A DNA stretch of 64,000 nucleotides from Achromobacter sp. UMC71 (GTDB taxonomy: Bacteria; Pseudomonadota; Gammaproteobacteria; Burkholderiales; Burkholderiaceae_B): positions 1-64,000 of the forward strand of contig NZ_LZZT01000059.1 in NCBI RefSeq assembly GCF_014170305.1, in the 5' to 3' direction. Below the pieces are notes generated by a model that was given only the letters and a program-made list of their open reading frames with translations, was not told the origin of the DNA and searched no databases. Shown piece after piece: positions 37,655 to 45,952 of the stretch (the first letter of the stretch is position 1; every line of letters begins with the position of its first letter). The position numbers and the translations under genes are program-made.

Positions 37655-38449
37655 ATGTTGGAACTCGACGGCTCGATTTGGTTTCGTTCCGGCGCCCAGA
37701 ATTGGGGCGGAAAGAACCGCATAGACCTGTTGGCGCAAATCGACGCCACGGGCTCCATCACCGCTGCCGCGCGCGCGGTGGGCATGAGCTACAAGGGCGC
37801 CTGGGACGCCATCGACGCCATGAACAACCTGGCGGGCGAACCGCTGGTGCTGCGCGCCGCGGGCGGCAAGGGCGGCGGCGGCACGCGCCTGACGGACCGG
37901 GCCCGCAGCCTGATCGCGACCTTCCGCGCGCTGGAGTCCGAGCACCGCAAATTCATGGAAAACCTGACGCGCGCCGGCCTGACCGCCCGTGGCGACATCG
38001 ACCTGATGAGGCGATTTATGTTGAAGACCAGCGCACGCAACAAGCTCCTGGGCACCGTGATGGAAGTCCGCACCGGGGCCGTCAACGACGAGATCCTGCT
38101 GCGCATCGCCGGCGGCCACGTCATCACCGCCACCATCACGCGTGACAGCACGCAGGAGCTGGAACTGGCCCCTGGCAAAGAGGCGCTGGCGCTGGTCAAG
38201 GCCTCATCGGTGATCGTCGGCGCCCCGGGCCCCGGCCTGCGGCTGTCGGCCCGCAACCAGCTGCCGGGCACCATCGCGGCGGTGCGCACCGGCGCGGTCA
38301 ACAGCGAAATCCTGATCGACCTGGAAGGCGGCACCACGCTCGTGGCAATTGTCACCAACGAAAGCGCCACCGAGCTGGGGTTGGGCGACGGCGCTCCCGC
38401 GGTCGCCATCTTCAAGGCGTCCAGCGTGATCCTGGGCGTGCTGGACTGA
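37655..38449 (+). CDS. modE: Molybdate-responsive regulator ModE
   Basis: A 264-residue regulator with an N-terminal winged helix (IDLLAQIDATGSITAAARAVGMSYKGAWDAIDAMNN) and two tandem Mop/TOBE molybdate-binding domains (SARNKLLGTVMEVRTGAVNDE; SARNQLPGTIAAVRTGAVNSE). With molybdate bound it represses the molybdate transporter. It is convergent with modABC rather than divergent from it; a ModE-like site lies upstream of modA. TACACT at 37611-37616 is a possible -10. Confidence 0.95.
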   Translation: MLELDGSIWFRSGAQNWGGKNRIDLLAQIDATGSITAAARAVGMSYKGAWDAIDAMNNLAGEPLVLRAAGGKGGGGTRLTDRARSLIATFRALESEHRKFMENLTRAGLTARGDIDLMRRFMLKTSARNKLLGTVMEVRTGAVNDEILLRIAGGHVITATITRDSTQELELAPGKEALALVKASSVIVGAPGPGLRLSARNQLPGTIAAVRTGAVNSEILIDLEGGTTLVAIVTNESATELGLGDGAPAVAIFKASSVILGVLD

Positions 38450-38453
38450 CGCG

Positions 38454-38488
38454 CGCCCGTCGCTAACGGGCGGCGGGCAAGCTCCCGC
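38454..38488. terminator. Hairpins between modE and modC
   Basis: Two adjacent stems, CGCCCGT-CGCTA-ACGGGCG (38454-38472) and GGCGGG-CAAGCT-CCCGCC (38472-38489), lie between the convergent modE and modC genes. There is no clear T-run on either strand; likely a weak or factor-assisted bidirectional terminator. Confidence 0.5.
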
Positions 38489-38501
38489 CCTGCCCTCGCC
38501 C

Positions 38502-39188
38502 CTATACGCCCACGTCTTCGTCGCGCCGGCGCACCTTGCCCTCGCGCACCTCGAACACCTCATCGGCCAGCGCGTCGACGTCCGCCGGATCATGCGTGAT
38601 CAGCAGCATCGGCACGTTCAGTTGGCGTTGCAAGGCGTTCAGTTCCTGGCGCATCTTGCCGCGCAACTGGGAATCCAGGGCCGAAAACGGCTCGTCCAGC
38701 AGCAGGATGTCGGGCTTGAGCATCAGCGCCCGCGCCAGCGCGACCCGCTGCTTCTGACCGCCCGAGATCTCGCTGGGATAGCTGCCGACGATGGCGCCCA
38801 GTTCAAAGGCGTCGACCCAGCGCCGCGCGTCGGCCGAAACCGCCCGCTTGGGCGGATTGAGCCAGCCGCGGCGCGAGCCGAAGGCAATGTTCTGGGCCAC
38901 CGTCAGGTGCGGGAACAGCGCGTAGTCCTGGAACAGGTAGGCCACCCGCCGGGCTTGCGGCGCGACGCTGACACGGGCCTCGGAATCGAACAGCACGCGG
39001 CCGTTGACTTCGATGCGGCCAGCGTCGGGCCGCAGCAAGCCGGCCACCGCGCGCAGCGTCAGGCTCTTGCCGGCTCCGGACGGCCCAAACAGCGCAATCC
39101 GCTTGGACGCCGACGAAAACGCCACGTCCAGCGAAAAATGCCGATCGCCCGAGACCATGTTCTTGCGGATCCGCAGGTCGACGCTCAT
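38502..39188 (-). CDS. modC: Molybdate ABC transporter ATPase ModC, short form
   Basis: A 228-residue ABC ATPase: Walker A FGPSGAGKS, Q-loop FQDYALFPHLTV, signature [15 protein letters not shown], Walker B ILLLDEPFSALD, and the switch His in LLITHDPAD. ModC is normally about 350 residues with a C-terminal TOBE/Mop domain; this one stops right after the ATPase core. The start at 39188 overlaps the modB stop (TGATG); ATG 39191 is also possible. Confidence 0.92.
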   Translation of the reverse strand: MSVDLRIRKNMVSGDRHFSLDVAFSSASKRIALFGPSGAGKSLTLRAVAGLLRPDAGRIEVNGRVLFDSEARVSVAPQARRVAYLFQDYALFPHLTVAQNIAFGSRRGWLNPPKRAVSADARRWVDAFELGAIVGSYPSEISGGQKQRVALARALMLKPDILLLDEPFSALDSQLRGKMRQELNALQRQLNVPMLLITHDPADVDALADEVFEVREGKVRRRDEDVGV

Positions 39189-39871
39189 CATGCGCCTCCG
39201 CTGCGTCGGCTGGAACTGATCGGCACCAGTTTGCCGGCCGCCAGCAGCACCGCGATGCAGGTGATCGAAGTCACCAGCACCAGAAAGTTGGCGGTGGCAT
39301 CGTCGCCCGCCTGCACCGCTTCGTAGATGGCCACCGACAGCGTCTGGGTGCGGCCCGGCAGGTTGCCGGCGATCATCAGCGTGGCGCCGAATTCGCCCAG
39401 CGCGCGGGCAAACGCCAGCAGCACGCCGGCCACGATGCCCCGCGCCGCCAGCGGCAGCGTCACCCGGAAGAAGACACCGGCTTCGCACACGCCCAACACG
39501 CGGGCGGCGCTTTCCAGCTGCGCGTCGACGTTTTCGAACGCGGCGCGGGCCGACTTGAACACCAGCGGAAACGCCACCACCGACGCGGCGATGACGGCGC
39601 CCTGCCAGGTGAACACGAGTTCAATGCCCAGCGCCGCCAGCTTTTCGCCCAGCACGCCGCGCCGGCCCAGCAGCACCAGCAGGTAATAGCCCAGCACCGT
39701 AGGCGGCAGCACCAGCGGCAGCGTCAAAATGGCGTCCAGCAGGTCCCGCCCCGGCCAGCGCCAGCGGGACAAGCCGTAGGCTGCCGCGGTGCCGGCCACG
39801 GTTGCCAACAGCGTTGCCCAGCCCGCCACTTTCAGGGTAAGCAGCAGGGGCACCCATACTGGATCGCTCAT
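39188..39871 (-). CDS. modB: Molybdate ABC transporter permease ModB
   Basis: A 227-residue permease with five to six membrane helices and the EAA loop (ESAARVLGVCEAGVFFRVTLPLAARGI). LPLVLPPTVLGYYLL and FARALGEFGATLMIAGN are ModB hallmarks. It lies 43 bases after modA and overlaps modC. Confidence 0.95.
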   Translation of the reverse strand: MSDPVWVPLLLTLKVAGWATLLATVAGTAAAYGLSRWRWPGRDLLDAILTLPLVLPPTVLGYYLLVLLGRRGVLGEKLAALGIELVFTWQGAVIAASVVAFPLVFKSARAAFENVDAQLESAARVLGVCEAGVFFRVTLPLAARGIVAGVLLAFARALGEFGATLMIAGNLPGRTQTLSVAIYEAVQAGDDATANFLVLVTSITCIAVLLAAGKLVPISSSRRSGGA

Positions 39872-39914
39872 GACGCCTGCGATTCAAGATTCAACGTTCA
39901 ATCCCGGCCTGGAC

Positions 39915-40673
39915 TCAGGGCTTCTGGAAGCCGTAACGCGACAGGATCTCCTGGCCGGCGGGCGACAGCACATAGGCCACGAAGCTCTGGGCTTCCTTGG
40001 CGGCGGCGTCGCGCGCGGTCACGGCGATAGGATAGGTGACGGGCGTCTGCGACGGCACGCGCACGGCGACCTTGACCTTGTCCGGCATCACGGCGGCATC
40101 GGTGGCGAACACGAAGCCCGCGTCCACTTCGCCGCGCGACACGTAGTCCAGGCTCTGGCGCACGTTCTGCGCCAGCACGCTCTTGGCCTGCACCGCGTCC
40201 CACAGGCCGGCGGCCTGCAGCGCGCCTTGGGTGTAGCGGCCCACCGGCACCGAGGCCGGATTGCCGTAGGCGATGCGCTTGACGTCGTCGCGCGTCAGGT
40301 CCTTGAGCGCGGCGATGTTGAGCTTGCTGTCCGTCGGCACGATCAGCACGATCTGGTTGGACGCGAAGTCCACCCGCGAATCGGCCTTGACGGCTTTTTC
40401 CTCGACGGCCTTGTCCATCGCCTTCTGGTCGGCGGACGCGAACACGTCGGCGGGCGCGCCCTTGACGATCTGCTGCAGCAGCACGTCGGAGGCACCGAAG
40501 TTCAGGACGACCTTGGTGCCGGCATGCTCCTTTTCGTAGGCCTGCGCCACTTCCTTGAACGCGTTGGTCAGGCTGGCGGCGGCGGACACCACCAGGTCGC
40601 CGGCGTGGGCGCTGGAACCCCAGACGGCGGCCAGGGCCAGCGACACAGCCAGGATCGGGTGTTTGCGGAACAT
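39915..40673 (-). CDS. modA: Molybdate-binding protein ModA
   Basis: A 252-residue periplasmic binding protein with a signal peptide ending SSAHA. LVVSAAASLTNAFKEVAQAYE, FGASDVLLQQI and GEVDAGFVFATDAAV are typical of ModA. First gene of modABC, under a ModE-like site. Confidence 0.95.
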   Translation of the reverse strand: MFRKHPILAVSLALAAVWGSSAHAGDLVVSAAASLTNAFKEVAQAYEKEHAGTKVVLNFGASDVLLQQIVKGAPADVFASADQKAMDKAVEEKAVKADSRVDFASNQIVLIVPTDSKLNIAALKDLTRDDVKRIAYGNPASVPVGRYTQGALQAAGLWDAVQAKSVLAQNVRQSLDYVSRGEVDAGFVFATDAAVMPDKVKVAVRVPSQTPVTYPIAVTARDAAAKEAQSFVAYVLSPAGQEILSRYGFQKP

Positions 40674-40706
40674 GGCACTCTCCTAGAACAAGATCAATAT
40701 CGGTAA

Positions 40707-40730
40707 CGAAATATATATAGGTATATAACG
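40707..40730. promoter_or_regulatory. ModE-like operator upstream of modA
   Basis: CGAAATATA and TATATAACG flank a short spacer; the right half matches the E. coli ModE half-site (TATATAACG) and the left half differs from its mirror at two positions. It is 34-57 bases upstream of the modA start, overlapping the likely promoter, as expected for molybdate-dependent repression. Confidence 0.75.
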
Positions 40731-40802
40731 CCCGTCAATTTGCAGCCGGCAGGCGGCTTGCGCCAGGTCAAAGGTTGGGGGAATGCCGCCGGCGCCGGGC
40801 GT

Positions 40803-41198
40803 TCAGCCGCGGTCGACCGTAGTGACGCGCACGGTCTGGGGCGCCAGCGCCGCGTGCAGGCGCTCCAGCGCCAGCTCGGGCCGCGCCGCGCCGCACATGA
40901 AGATGTCCAGCGCCGCGAACTGGTGTTCGGGCCAGGAATGCACGCTGATGTGGGATTCGCTGAGCATGACCACGCCGGTCACGCCGGCGCCTTCGCCGAA
41001 ATGGTGGAAATGGGCGCCCAGCACCTTGGCCCCCGCCGCTTCGGCGGCCAGGACCAGCTCGCGCTCCAGCGCCCGCGCGTCGGCCAGCAAGCCGGCCGGC
41101 ACGCCGCGAAAGTCGGCCAGGATGTGACGGCCGGGCGTGGCGTGCGGCGTCACCGGGGCGGGACGCGGGTCTTGCGGGGTCGAAACCAGCGCTGTCAC
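40803..41198 (-). CDS. speH: S-adenosylmethionine decarboxylase proenzyme (class 1B)
   Basis: A 131-residue bacterial SpeH that makes decarboxylated S-adenosylmethionine, the aminopropyl donor. The self-cleavage site SESHISVHSWPE is intact: Ser82 should become the pyruvoyl group, with His87 and Cys102 as processing and catalytic residues. The start is GTG 41198, which overlaps the stop of the 58-residue upstream gene (GTGA). The N-terminal 20 residues are a Pro/Thr-rich extension. The partner aminopropyltransferase-like gene is in the divergent operon. Confidence 0.93.
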   Translation of the reverse strand: MTALVSTPQDPRPAPVTPHATPGRHILADFRGVPAGLLADARALERELVLAAEAAGAKVLGAHFHHFGEGAGVTGVVMLSESHISVHSWPEHQFAALDIFMCGAARPELALERLHAALAPQTVRVTTVDRG

Positions 41199-41371
41199 TT
41201 GTGCGATCCGCCCGAGGACCAGCCCGAGCTGCCCGATGAACCACCGCCCCAGCTGCTGCTGCTGCCGCTGCTGGTACTGCCGCCGCTGGTGAAGCGGGCG
41301 CCGGGCGAGCTGGCGCCGGTGGCGGCCATGACCACGATCACGGCGTAGATGGCATAGAGGAACTTGCCCAT
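41195..41371 (-). CDS. 58-residue Gly/Ser-rich membrane peptide
   Basis: Too short for routine calling but well supported: ATG 41371 is 3 bases after the DUF4178 gene stop, and its TGA overlaps the speH GTG by 4 bases. The product has one hydrophobic segment (about residues 4-18) followed by a tail of some 35 residues made almost only of Gly and Ser with three Trp, ending SGGSHK. It could be a membrane-anchored or exported flexible tail, conceivably an acceptor for modification. No known family recognised. Confidence 0.75.
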   Translation of the reverse strand: MGKFLYAIYAVIVVMAATGASSPGARFTSGGSTSSGSSSSWGGGSSGSSGWSSGGSHK

Positions 41372-41374
41372 CCG

Positions 41375-42844
41375 CTATTCGTCCTTTGCGGACATCTTGT
41401 CCGCGAGGCTGGCCGGCAGCCACAGGAACGCCAGGCCGATCAGGATCGGCAGGAGGCGGCCGTTGAAAATATTTCCCAGGTTCAGGAAACCCATGGCGAT
41501 GGTCGCGAACCAGGCCCACTTGCGGTAACCGCCCGGCGTGCTCGCCCGCGGCATGGCTTTCTGCTTGGCCAGTTCGGGGTTGCCGAACCACTCGGCCAGC
41601 TGGGCGGGTGCCACCGGCCCAGCGGCGGACCAGCCCAGTTCGGCCGGCCCCTGCTCGCGGGTGAGCTTGAGGTTGCCCGCCTTGTAGTCGGTGATCTGCG
41701 TGCTGTCGCCCACCTTCACCCGCCAGTTGAAGGCGCCCAGCGCCAGGTCGACGCGCGACGTGTAGTCGTACAGCTTCTGGTACAGCTTGTCGCGCCAGCG
41801 CACGCTGGTGGCATTGTTGCGACTGGGCCAGGTGTCGCAGACCTGCACACGTTCCCAGCCCTCGTCCGTTTCCACCAGCCAGATGAAGCCCTTGACCGGG
41901 TTGAACAGCAGGTATTCGATCCAGTCGGACGGCTCTTCGGGGTCCGGGTCGGCGCATTTCATCAGGCCGATCAGGGTATAGGCCGCGCCGTCGATCTTGG
42001 CGGTGGCGCCGAGCGCCAGCGTGGTCTTGATGGCCTTGACCTTCTGCGCCTTGGCGATGACCTCGGCGGTCTCGCCGGCGCAGTCGACCGTGGCGGCGCA
42101 CGACGGGCACACCACCTGGGTGGCCATGGCCGCGACAAAGCTGATGGGCGCGCCGCAATTGGGGCAATCCAGCGCCTTGATCTGGCCGCGAAAGCGCCCC
42201 GCCGTCTCTTGCACCTGTTCGTTCGAACGCAACGAGGCCGCCTGCATGCCCGCCAGGTCGAAGGCCTTGCCTATGTACAGCTCGGGATCGGGGCTGTCGG
42301 AAAAATCCAGCGTCAGGAAGGCGTCCAGGCTGCGATAGTCGGCCACCTTGGCCTCCCAGCCATCGCCCGGCACGAAGGGCAACTCGCCCTGCGCGCCGCC
42401 GGCGCGGCAGGTGCGCACGTCGGACGCCGCGAAGCGCTGGCCGTCCAGCTTCAGTTCGTCGCCCGGCGCGATGTCGGCGAACGCCGGCATGCCCTGGGTT
42501 GACTTGACCTTGCGGCGGCGGGTGATGGCGTACTGGCCCGAGGCGTCCGACAACCAGCCGTCCGAGCCGTCGTCGAACCACAGATACCACTCGTTCCAGA
42601 AGCCGTCTTCATAGCGCAGCTGGATGCGGCCGATCAGGTCGAAGCGCTTGCCTTCGAACTGGCCGGCAGCGCCCAGGCACAGGGGCGAATAGTCTTCCAG
42701 CACATCCGCGGTTTCGCCGATGCGCTTGACCGACTCGGCGTCCTTGAGCAGCGTGCTGCGGCATGCGCCGCAGACCGCCATGACCGACGCCGTGGACGTG
42801 AACTTGACGGGCGCTCCGCACTGCGGACACAGGACCTGCTGCAT
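41375..42844 (-). CDS. Zinc-ribbon DUF4178 protein
   Basis: A 489-residue protein. Two zinc ribbons are visible (CPQCG at 6-10 with CGAC at 25-28; CPNCG with CPSC near 227-245), each followed by a DUF4178-type beta-rich region (LIGRIQLRYEDGFWNEWYLWFDDG; LIGLMKCADPDPEEPSDWIEYLLF). One or two membrane helices lie at the C-terminus before KMSAKDE. DUF4178 function is unknown. It lies 13 bases after the SPFH gene. Confidence 0.85.
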   Translation of the reverse strand: MQQVLCPQCGAPVKFTSTASVMAVCGACRSTLLKDAESVKRIGETADVLEDYSPLCLGAAGQFEGKRFDLIGRIQLRYEDGFWNEWYLWFDDGSDGWLSDASGQYAITRRRKVKSTQGMPAFADIAPGDELKLDGQRFAASDVRTCRAGGAQGELPFVPGDGWEAKVADYRSLDAFLTLDFSDSPDPELYIGKAFDLAGMQAASLRSNEQVQETAGRFRGQIKALDCPNCGAPISFVAAMATQVVCPSCAATVDCAGETAEVIAKAQKVKAIKTTLALGATAKIDGAAYTLIGLMKCADPDPEEPSDWIEYLLFNPVKGFIWLVETDEGWERVQVCDTWPSRNNATSVRWRDKLYQKLYDYTSRVDLALGAFNWRVKVGDSTQITDYKAGNLKLTREQGPAELGWSAAGPVAPAQLAEWFGNPELAKQKAMPRASTPGGYRKWAWFATIAMGFLNLGNIFNGRLLPILIGLAFLWLPASLADKMSAKDE

Positions 42845-42857
42845 GGGCGTTCGGCGC

Positions 42858-43910
42858 TCAGCTGGTGAGTTTCTTCAGCACTTCGGCCTTGGCCGAGTCG
42901 TAGTCGGCCGGCGTGATCAGGCCCTTGTCGAGCAGGTCCTTGAGCTGCTGCAGCCGCTGCACGGGGTCGCCCCCGGCCGCCGCGCCCGCAGCCCCTGCCG
43001 CGGCGGCGCCAGCCGCCGTGGCCTGCGCCGGCTGGCCCTGAGCCGCAGCCTGCCCCACGCCCAGCCCGGTCGCCATGGTCTGGCCCAGCGCCGCGCCGGC
43101 CGCCAGGCCCGCGCCGATGCCGGCGATGCCGCCTTCGTTCTGCGCCGCCAGCGGGATCGAGGTGGCCGTCTGGTACTGGGTGAACTTGCCCAGGTCGCCG
43201 GCCATGCCCATCGAGATCCGGGTGTCCAGCGCCTTTTGCAACTCTTCGGGCAGCGACACGTTTTCAACCGTGAAGTTGTCCAGCTTGACCCCGTAGCGAT
43301 CGAACACCGGGGCCAGCTGCTCGCTGATGCTCTGCGACATCAGGCCCTGATTGCCGGCGATGTCCAGGAACGCCACCTTGGAGCCGCCCAGCGCGGTAGT
43401 CATGGCGGCGACCACCATGTTGCGCAGCTGCAATTCCAGGTCGTCGACGGTGTAGACGTCGCGCGTGCCGCTGATCTCGCGGTAGAACTTGGCCGGATCG
43501 GTGATCTGGTACGAATACACGCCGAAGGCGCGCAGCCGCACCATGCCGAATTCGCTGTCGCGCAGCGTGACCGGCTGCGCCGTGCCCCAGCGCCGGCCCA
43601 GTTGCAGGCGGGTACTGAAGAAGATCACATCCGACTTGAAGGGCGACTCGAACAGCTTGTCCCAGTTCTTCAGGTACGTCAGGATCGGCAGCGTCTGCGT
43701 CGTCAGCTTGTACATGCCGGGGCCGAACACGTCGGCCACCTTGCCTTCGTTGACGAATACCGCCATCTGCGATTCGCGCACGGTCAGGCTGGCGCCGTAC
43801 TGGATTTCAAAATCCTGCATCGGATGGCGCCAGGCCAGCACGCCATCGCCATCCTCGTTCCATTGCAGGATGTCAATAAACTGCTTGCGGATAAATGAAC
43901 CGAGACTCAT
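42858..43910 (-). CDS. SPFH-domain protein with C-terminal SHOCT motif
   Basis: A 350-residue protein of the 'virion core protein'/YdjI-like SPFH branch (starts GSFIRKQFIDILQW, then MAVFVNEGKVADVFGPGMY). The SPFH fold covers about residues 30-240, followed by an Ala/Gly-rich linker and a SHOCT helix pair (LQQLKDLLDKGLITPADYDSAKAEVLKKL). SPFH proteins organise membrane microdomains. It is flanked by DUF350 and DUF4178 genes. Confidence 0.88.
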   Translation of the reverse strand: MSLGSFIRKQFIDILQWNEDGDGVLAWRHPMQDFEIQYGASLTVRESQMAVFVNEGKVADVFGPGMYKLTTQTLPILTYLKNWDKLFESPFKSDVIFFSTRLQLGRRWGTAQPVTLRDSEFGMVRLRAFGVYSYQITDPAKFYREISGTRDVYTVDDLELQLRNMVVAAMTTALGGSKVAFLDIAGNQGLMSQSISEQLAPVFDRYGVKLDNFTVENVSLPEELQKALDTRISMGMAGDLGKFTQYQTATSIPLAAQNEGGIAGIGAGLAAGAALGQTMATGLGVGQAAAQGQPAQATAAGAAAAGAAGAAAGGDPVQRLQQLKDLLDKGLITPADYDSAKAEVLKKLTS

Positions 43911-43955
43911 GGCAAGTTCTCCTGTGTCAGATCGGAATCAGCGCGTTCGGCCCGC

Positions 43956-44354
43956 TCAGGTCAGGCAGGCGGCGTTGACGACGCCGGCGGCCAGCGAGAT
44001 CGAACCGATCAGGCCGCCCATGGCGATATTGTTTTCTTCGATGGCTTCGTTCAGGCCGCGGATGGCCCGCGCCATGATCGCGTAGACGACCAGTTGCACC
44101 GCCATGGCGGCGACGCCCCAGACCACGAACATGACGAAGCTGGCGTGGATGGCGATGCTGGAGCACAGCGTGAAGGAAAAGCCCACCAGCGCGCCGCTGT
44201 ACGACAGCACCGCGGCGATGTTGCCTTCGCGGATCAGGTCGAATTCCTTGTAGCGCGTCACCGTGGTGTAGACGGCGGTGAACACGCCCAGCATCACCAG
44301 CGCCGAGACGATGTAGATCAGATAGGTCACGGCCGGATGCATCGCTTCTCCCAT
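43956..44354 (-). CDS. DUF350 membrane protein
   Basis: A 132-residue protein with four hydrophobic helices, matching DUF350 (YjfL-like). SYSGALVGFSFTLCSSI and NEAIEENNIAMGGLIGSISLAAGVVNAA are the characteristic repeats. ATG 44354 has GGGGGG upstream; ATG 44342 is also plausible with GGGAG. First gene of the leftward operon, reading from the shared divergent promoter. Function unknown. Confidence 0.85.
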   Translation of the reverse strand: MGEAMHPAVTYLIYIVSALVMLGVFTAVYTTVTRYKEFDLIREGNIAAVLSYSGALVGFSFTLCSSIAIHASFVMFVVWGVAAMAVQLVVYAIMARAIRGLNEAIEENNIAMGGLIGSISLAAGVVNAACLT

Positions 44355-44440
44355 ATTCGCCCCCCTTCAGGCCCTAATTGCGCGCAGTATATACGGCGCC
44401 TTCGATATACTGCGAACGCATTTTCTGAGTCGGAACCCCC
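44355..44440. promoter_or_regulatory. Shared divergent promoter with perfect inverted repeat
   Basis: Two 10-base arms, CGCAGTATAT (44383-44392) and ATATACTGCG (44405-44414), are exact reverse complements around a 12-base spacer containing GGCGCC. Each arm holds a TATACT -10 pointing outwards: 44406-44411 for the rightward gene and 44391-44386 for the leftward gene. The promoters therefore overlap back to back, and one dimeric regulator could control both operons. No regulator gene is in the cluster. Confidence 0.75.
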
Positions 44441-45952
44441 ATGCGCGACCGCGTTCTCATCCTGTCGGTATTGATCGTCGCATCCTGCGGCTTGGGCTAC
44501 GAGCTCATCAGCAGCGCGCTGGCCAGCTATTTGCTGGGCGATTCCATTCTCCAGTTCTCTTCCGTCATCGGCTGCTATCTGTTCGCGATGGGCATCGGAT
44601 CGTGGTTGTCAAAATATGTAAAAGACGACGACGTTTTGAATCGCTTTATCGACGTCGAACTGGCCGTCGCATTATTGGGGGGAGTTTCCGCCGCCGTCCT
44701 GTTCCTGGTGTTCGCCTGGCTGTCGGCGCCCTTCCGCGCCGCCTTGTACGTGGGCGTGTTCATCATCGGCCTGATGGTGGGCATGGAAATCCCGCTGGTA
44801 ATGCGCGTGTTCAACCAGCGCAAGACGGAATTCCGCGAAATCGTCAGCCGGGTGCTGACGTTCGACTACCTGGGCGCGCTGGCCGTCTCGCTGATCTTTC
44901 CGCTGCTGCTGGCGCCCAAGCTGGGCTTGCTGCGCACCGGGTTCCTGTTCGGCATCCTCAATGCCAGCGTGGCGCTCTGGACCACCTGGCTGTTCCGCGC
45001 CGAAGTGCGCCGGCCCGCTGAAAAAGCCATCCGCGGCGGCGTGGTGCTCGGCTTGCTGGCCCTGGGCTTCCTGTTCTCAGGCCAGATGACGGCCTGGGCC
45101 GAAAAAGGCCTGTACGGCGACGATGTGGTGCACGCCGAAACCACGCCCTACCAGCGCCTGATCGTGACGCGCTGGCACGACGACCTGCGCCTGTACATCA
45201 ACGGCAACCTGCAGTTCTCGTCGCGCGACGAACACCGTTACCACGAGTCGCTGGTGATTCCCGGCCTGCAAGCGCTGCCGTGGGCCCGCAACGTGCTGGT
45301 GCTGGGCGGCGGCGATGGCCTGGCGGTGCGTGAAATCCTCAAGTACAAGCACGTCGAGCACGTGACGCTGGTGGACCTGGACCCGGCCATGACCGGCCTG
45401 TTCTCGCGTTCCGAACCGCTGACCCGGCTGAACCAGAATTCGCTGAAGGATCCGCGCGTCACCGTCATCAACGACGACGCGGGCCGCTGGCTGGAAAGCC
45501 ATGCCGAGGTCTACGACTACATCGTGGTCGACTTCCCCGACCCGTCCAACTTCGGCCTGGGCCGGCTGTATTCGGTGCCGGTCTACCACCTGATGGCGCG
45601 GCACCTGGCCGAGAACGGCTACATGGTCATCCAGTCGACCTCGCCCTACTTCGCGCCGCGCTCGTTCTGGAGCGTGGACGCCACACTGAAGGAAGCCGGC
45701 CTGAACACCTGGCCGTACCACGCCTACGTACCGTCGTTCGGCGACTGGGGCTTCATCCTGGCCGGCAAGCGCCGCGACTACACGCCGCCCGCAGCCATCT
45801 CGGTGCCGACCCGCTACCTGGACCCGCCCACCCTGCGCGAGCTGTTCCACTTTCCCGCCGACATGCCGGCGCTGGCCATGCCGCCGAACCGCTTGAACGA
45901 ACAATCGCTCGTGCGCTACTTCGACGAGGACTGGCGCAAGGTCATCCGCTGA
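44441..45952 (+). CDS. Membrane-anchored spermidine-synthase-like aminopropyltransferase
   Basis: A 503-residue fusion of a membrane domain (about seven helices, residues 1-215) and a cytoplasmic spermidine-synthase fold. The latter has YQRLIVTR, GGGDG at 289-293, VDLDP at 311-315, and DFPDPSN at 364-370 in place of the soluble enzymes' catalytic D-x-x-D/DPxGP type loop. It should transfer an aminopropyl group from the SpeH product to an amine at the membrane; the acceptor is unknown. The ribosome site is weak. Confidence 0.9.
   Translation: MRDRVLILSVLIVASCGLGYELISSALASYLLGDSILQFSSVIGCYLFAMGIGSWLSKYVKDDDVLNRFIDVELAVALLGGVSAAVLFLVFAWLSAPFRAALYVGVFIIGLMVGMEIPLVMRVFNQRKTEFREIVSRVLTFDYLGALAVSLIFPLLLAPKLGLLRTGFLFGILNASVALWTTWLFRAEVRRPAEKAIRGGVVLGLLALGFLFSGQMTAWAEKGLYGDDVVHAETTPYQRLIVTRWHDDLRLYINGNLQFSSRDEHRYHESLVIPGLQALPWARNVLVLGGGDGLAVREILKYKHVEHVTLVDLDPAMTGLFSRSEPLTRLNQNSLKDPRVTVINDDAGRWLESHAEVYDYIVVDFPDPSNFGLGRLYSVPVYHLMARHLAENGYMVIQSTSPYFAPRSFWSVDATLKEAGLNTWPYHAYVPSFGDWGFILAGKRRDYTPPAAISVPTRYLDPPTLRELFHFPADMPALAMPPNRLNEQSLVRYFDEDWRKVIR

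Noticed and set aside
40803-42590. Single 595-residue minus-strand protein spanning DUF4178 and speH
   Set aside because: Only the last 131 codons are SpeH; the rest is out of frame with the clear DUF4178 gene and the Gly/Ser peptide. The SpeH start is GTG 41198.
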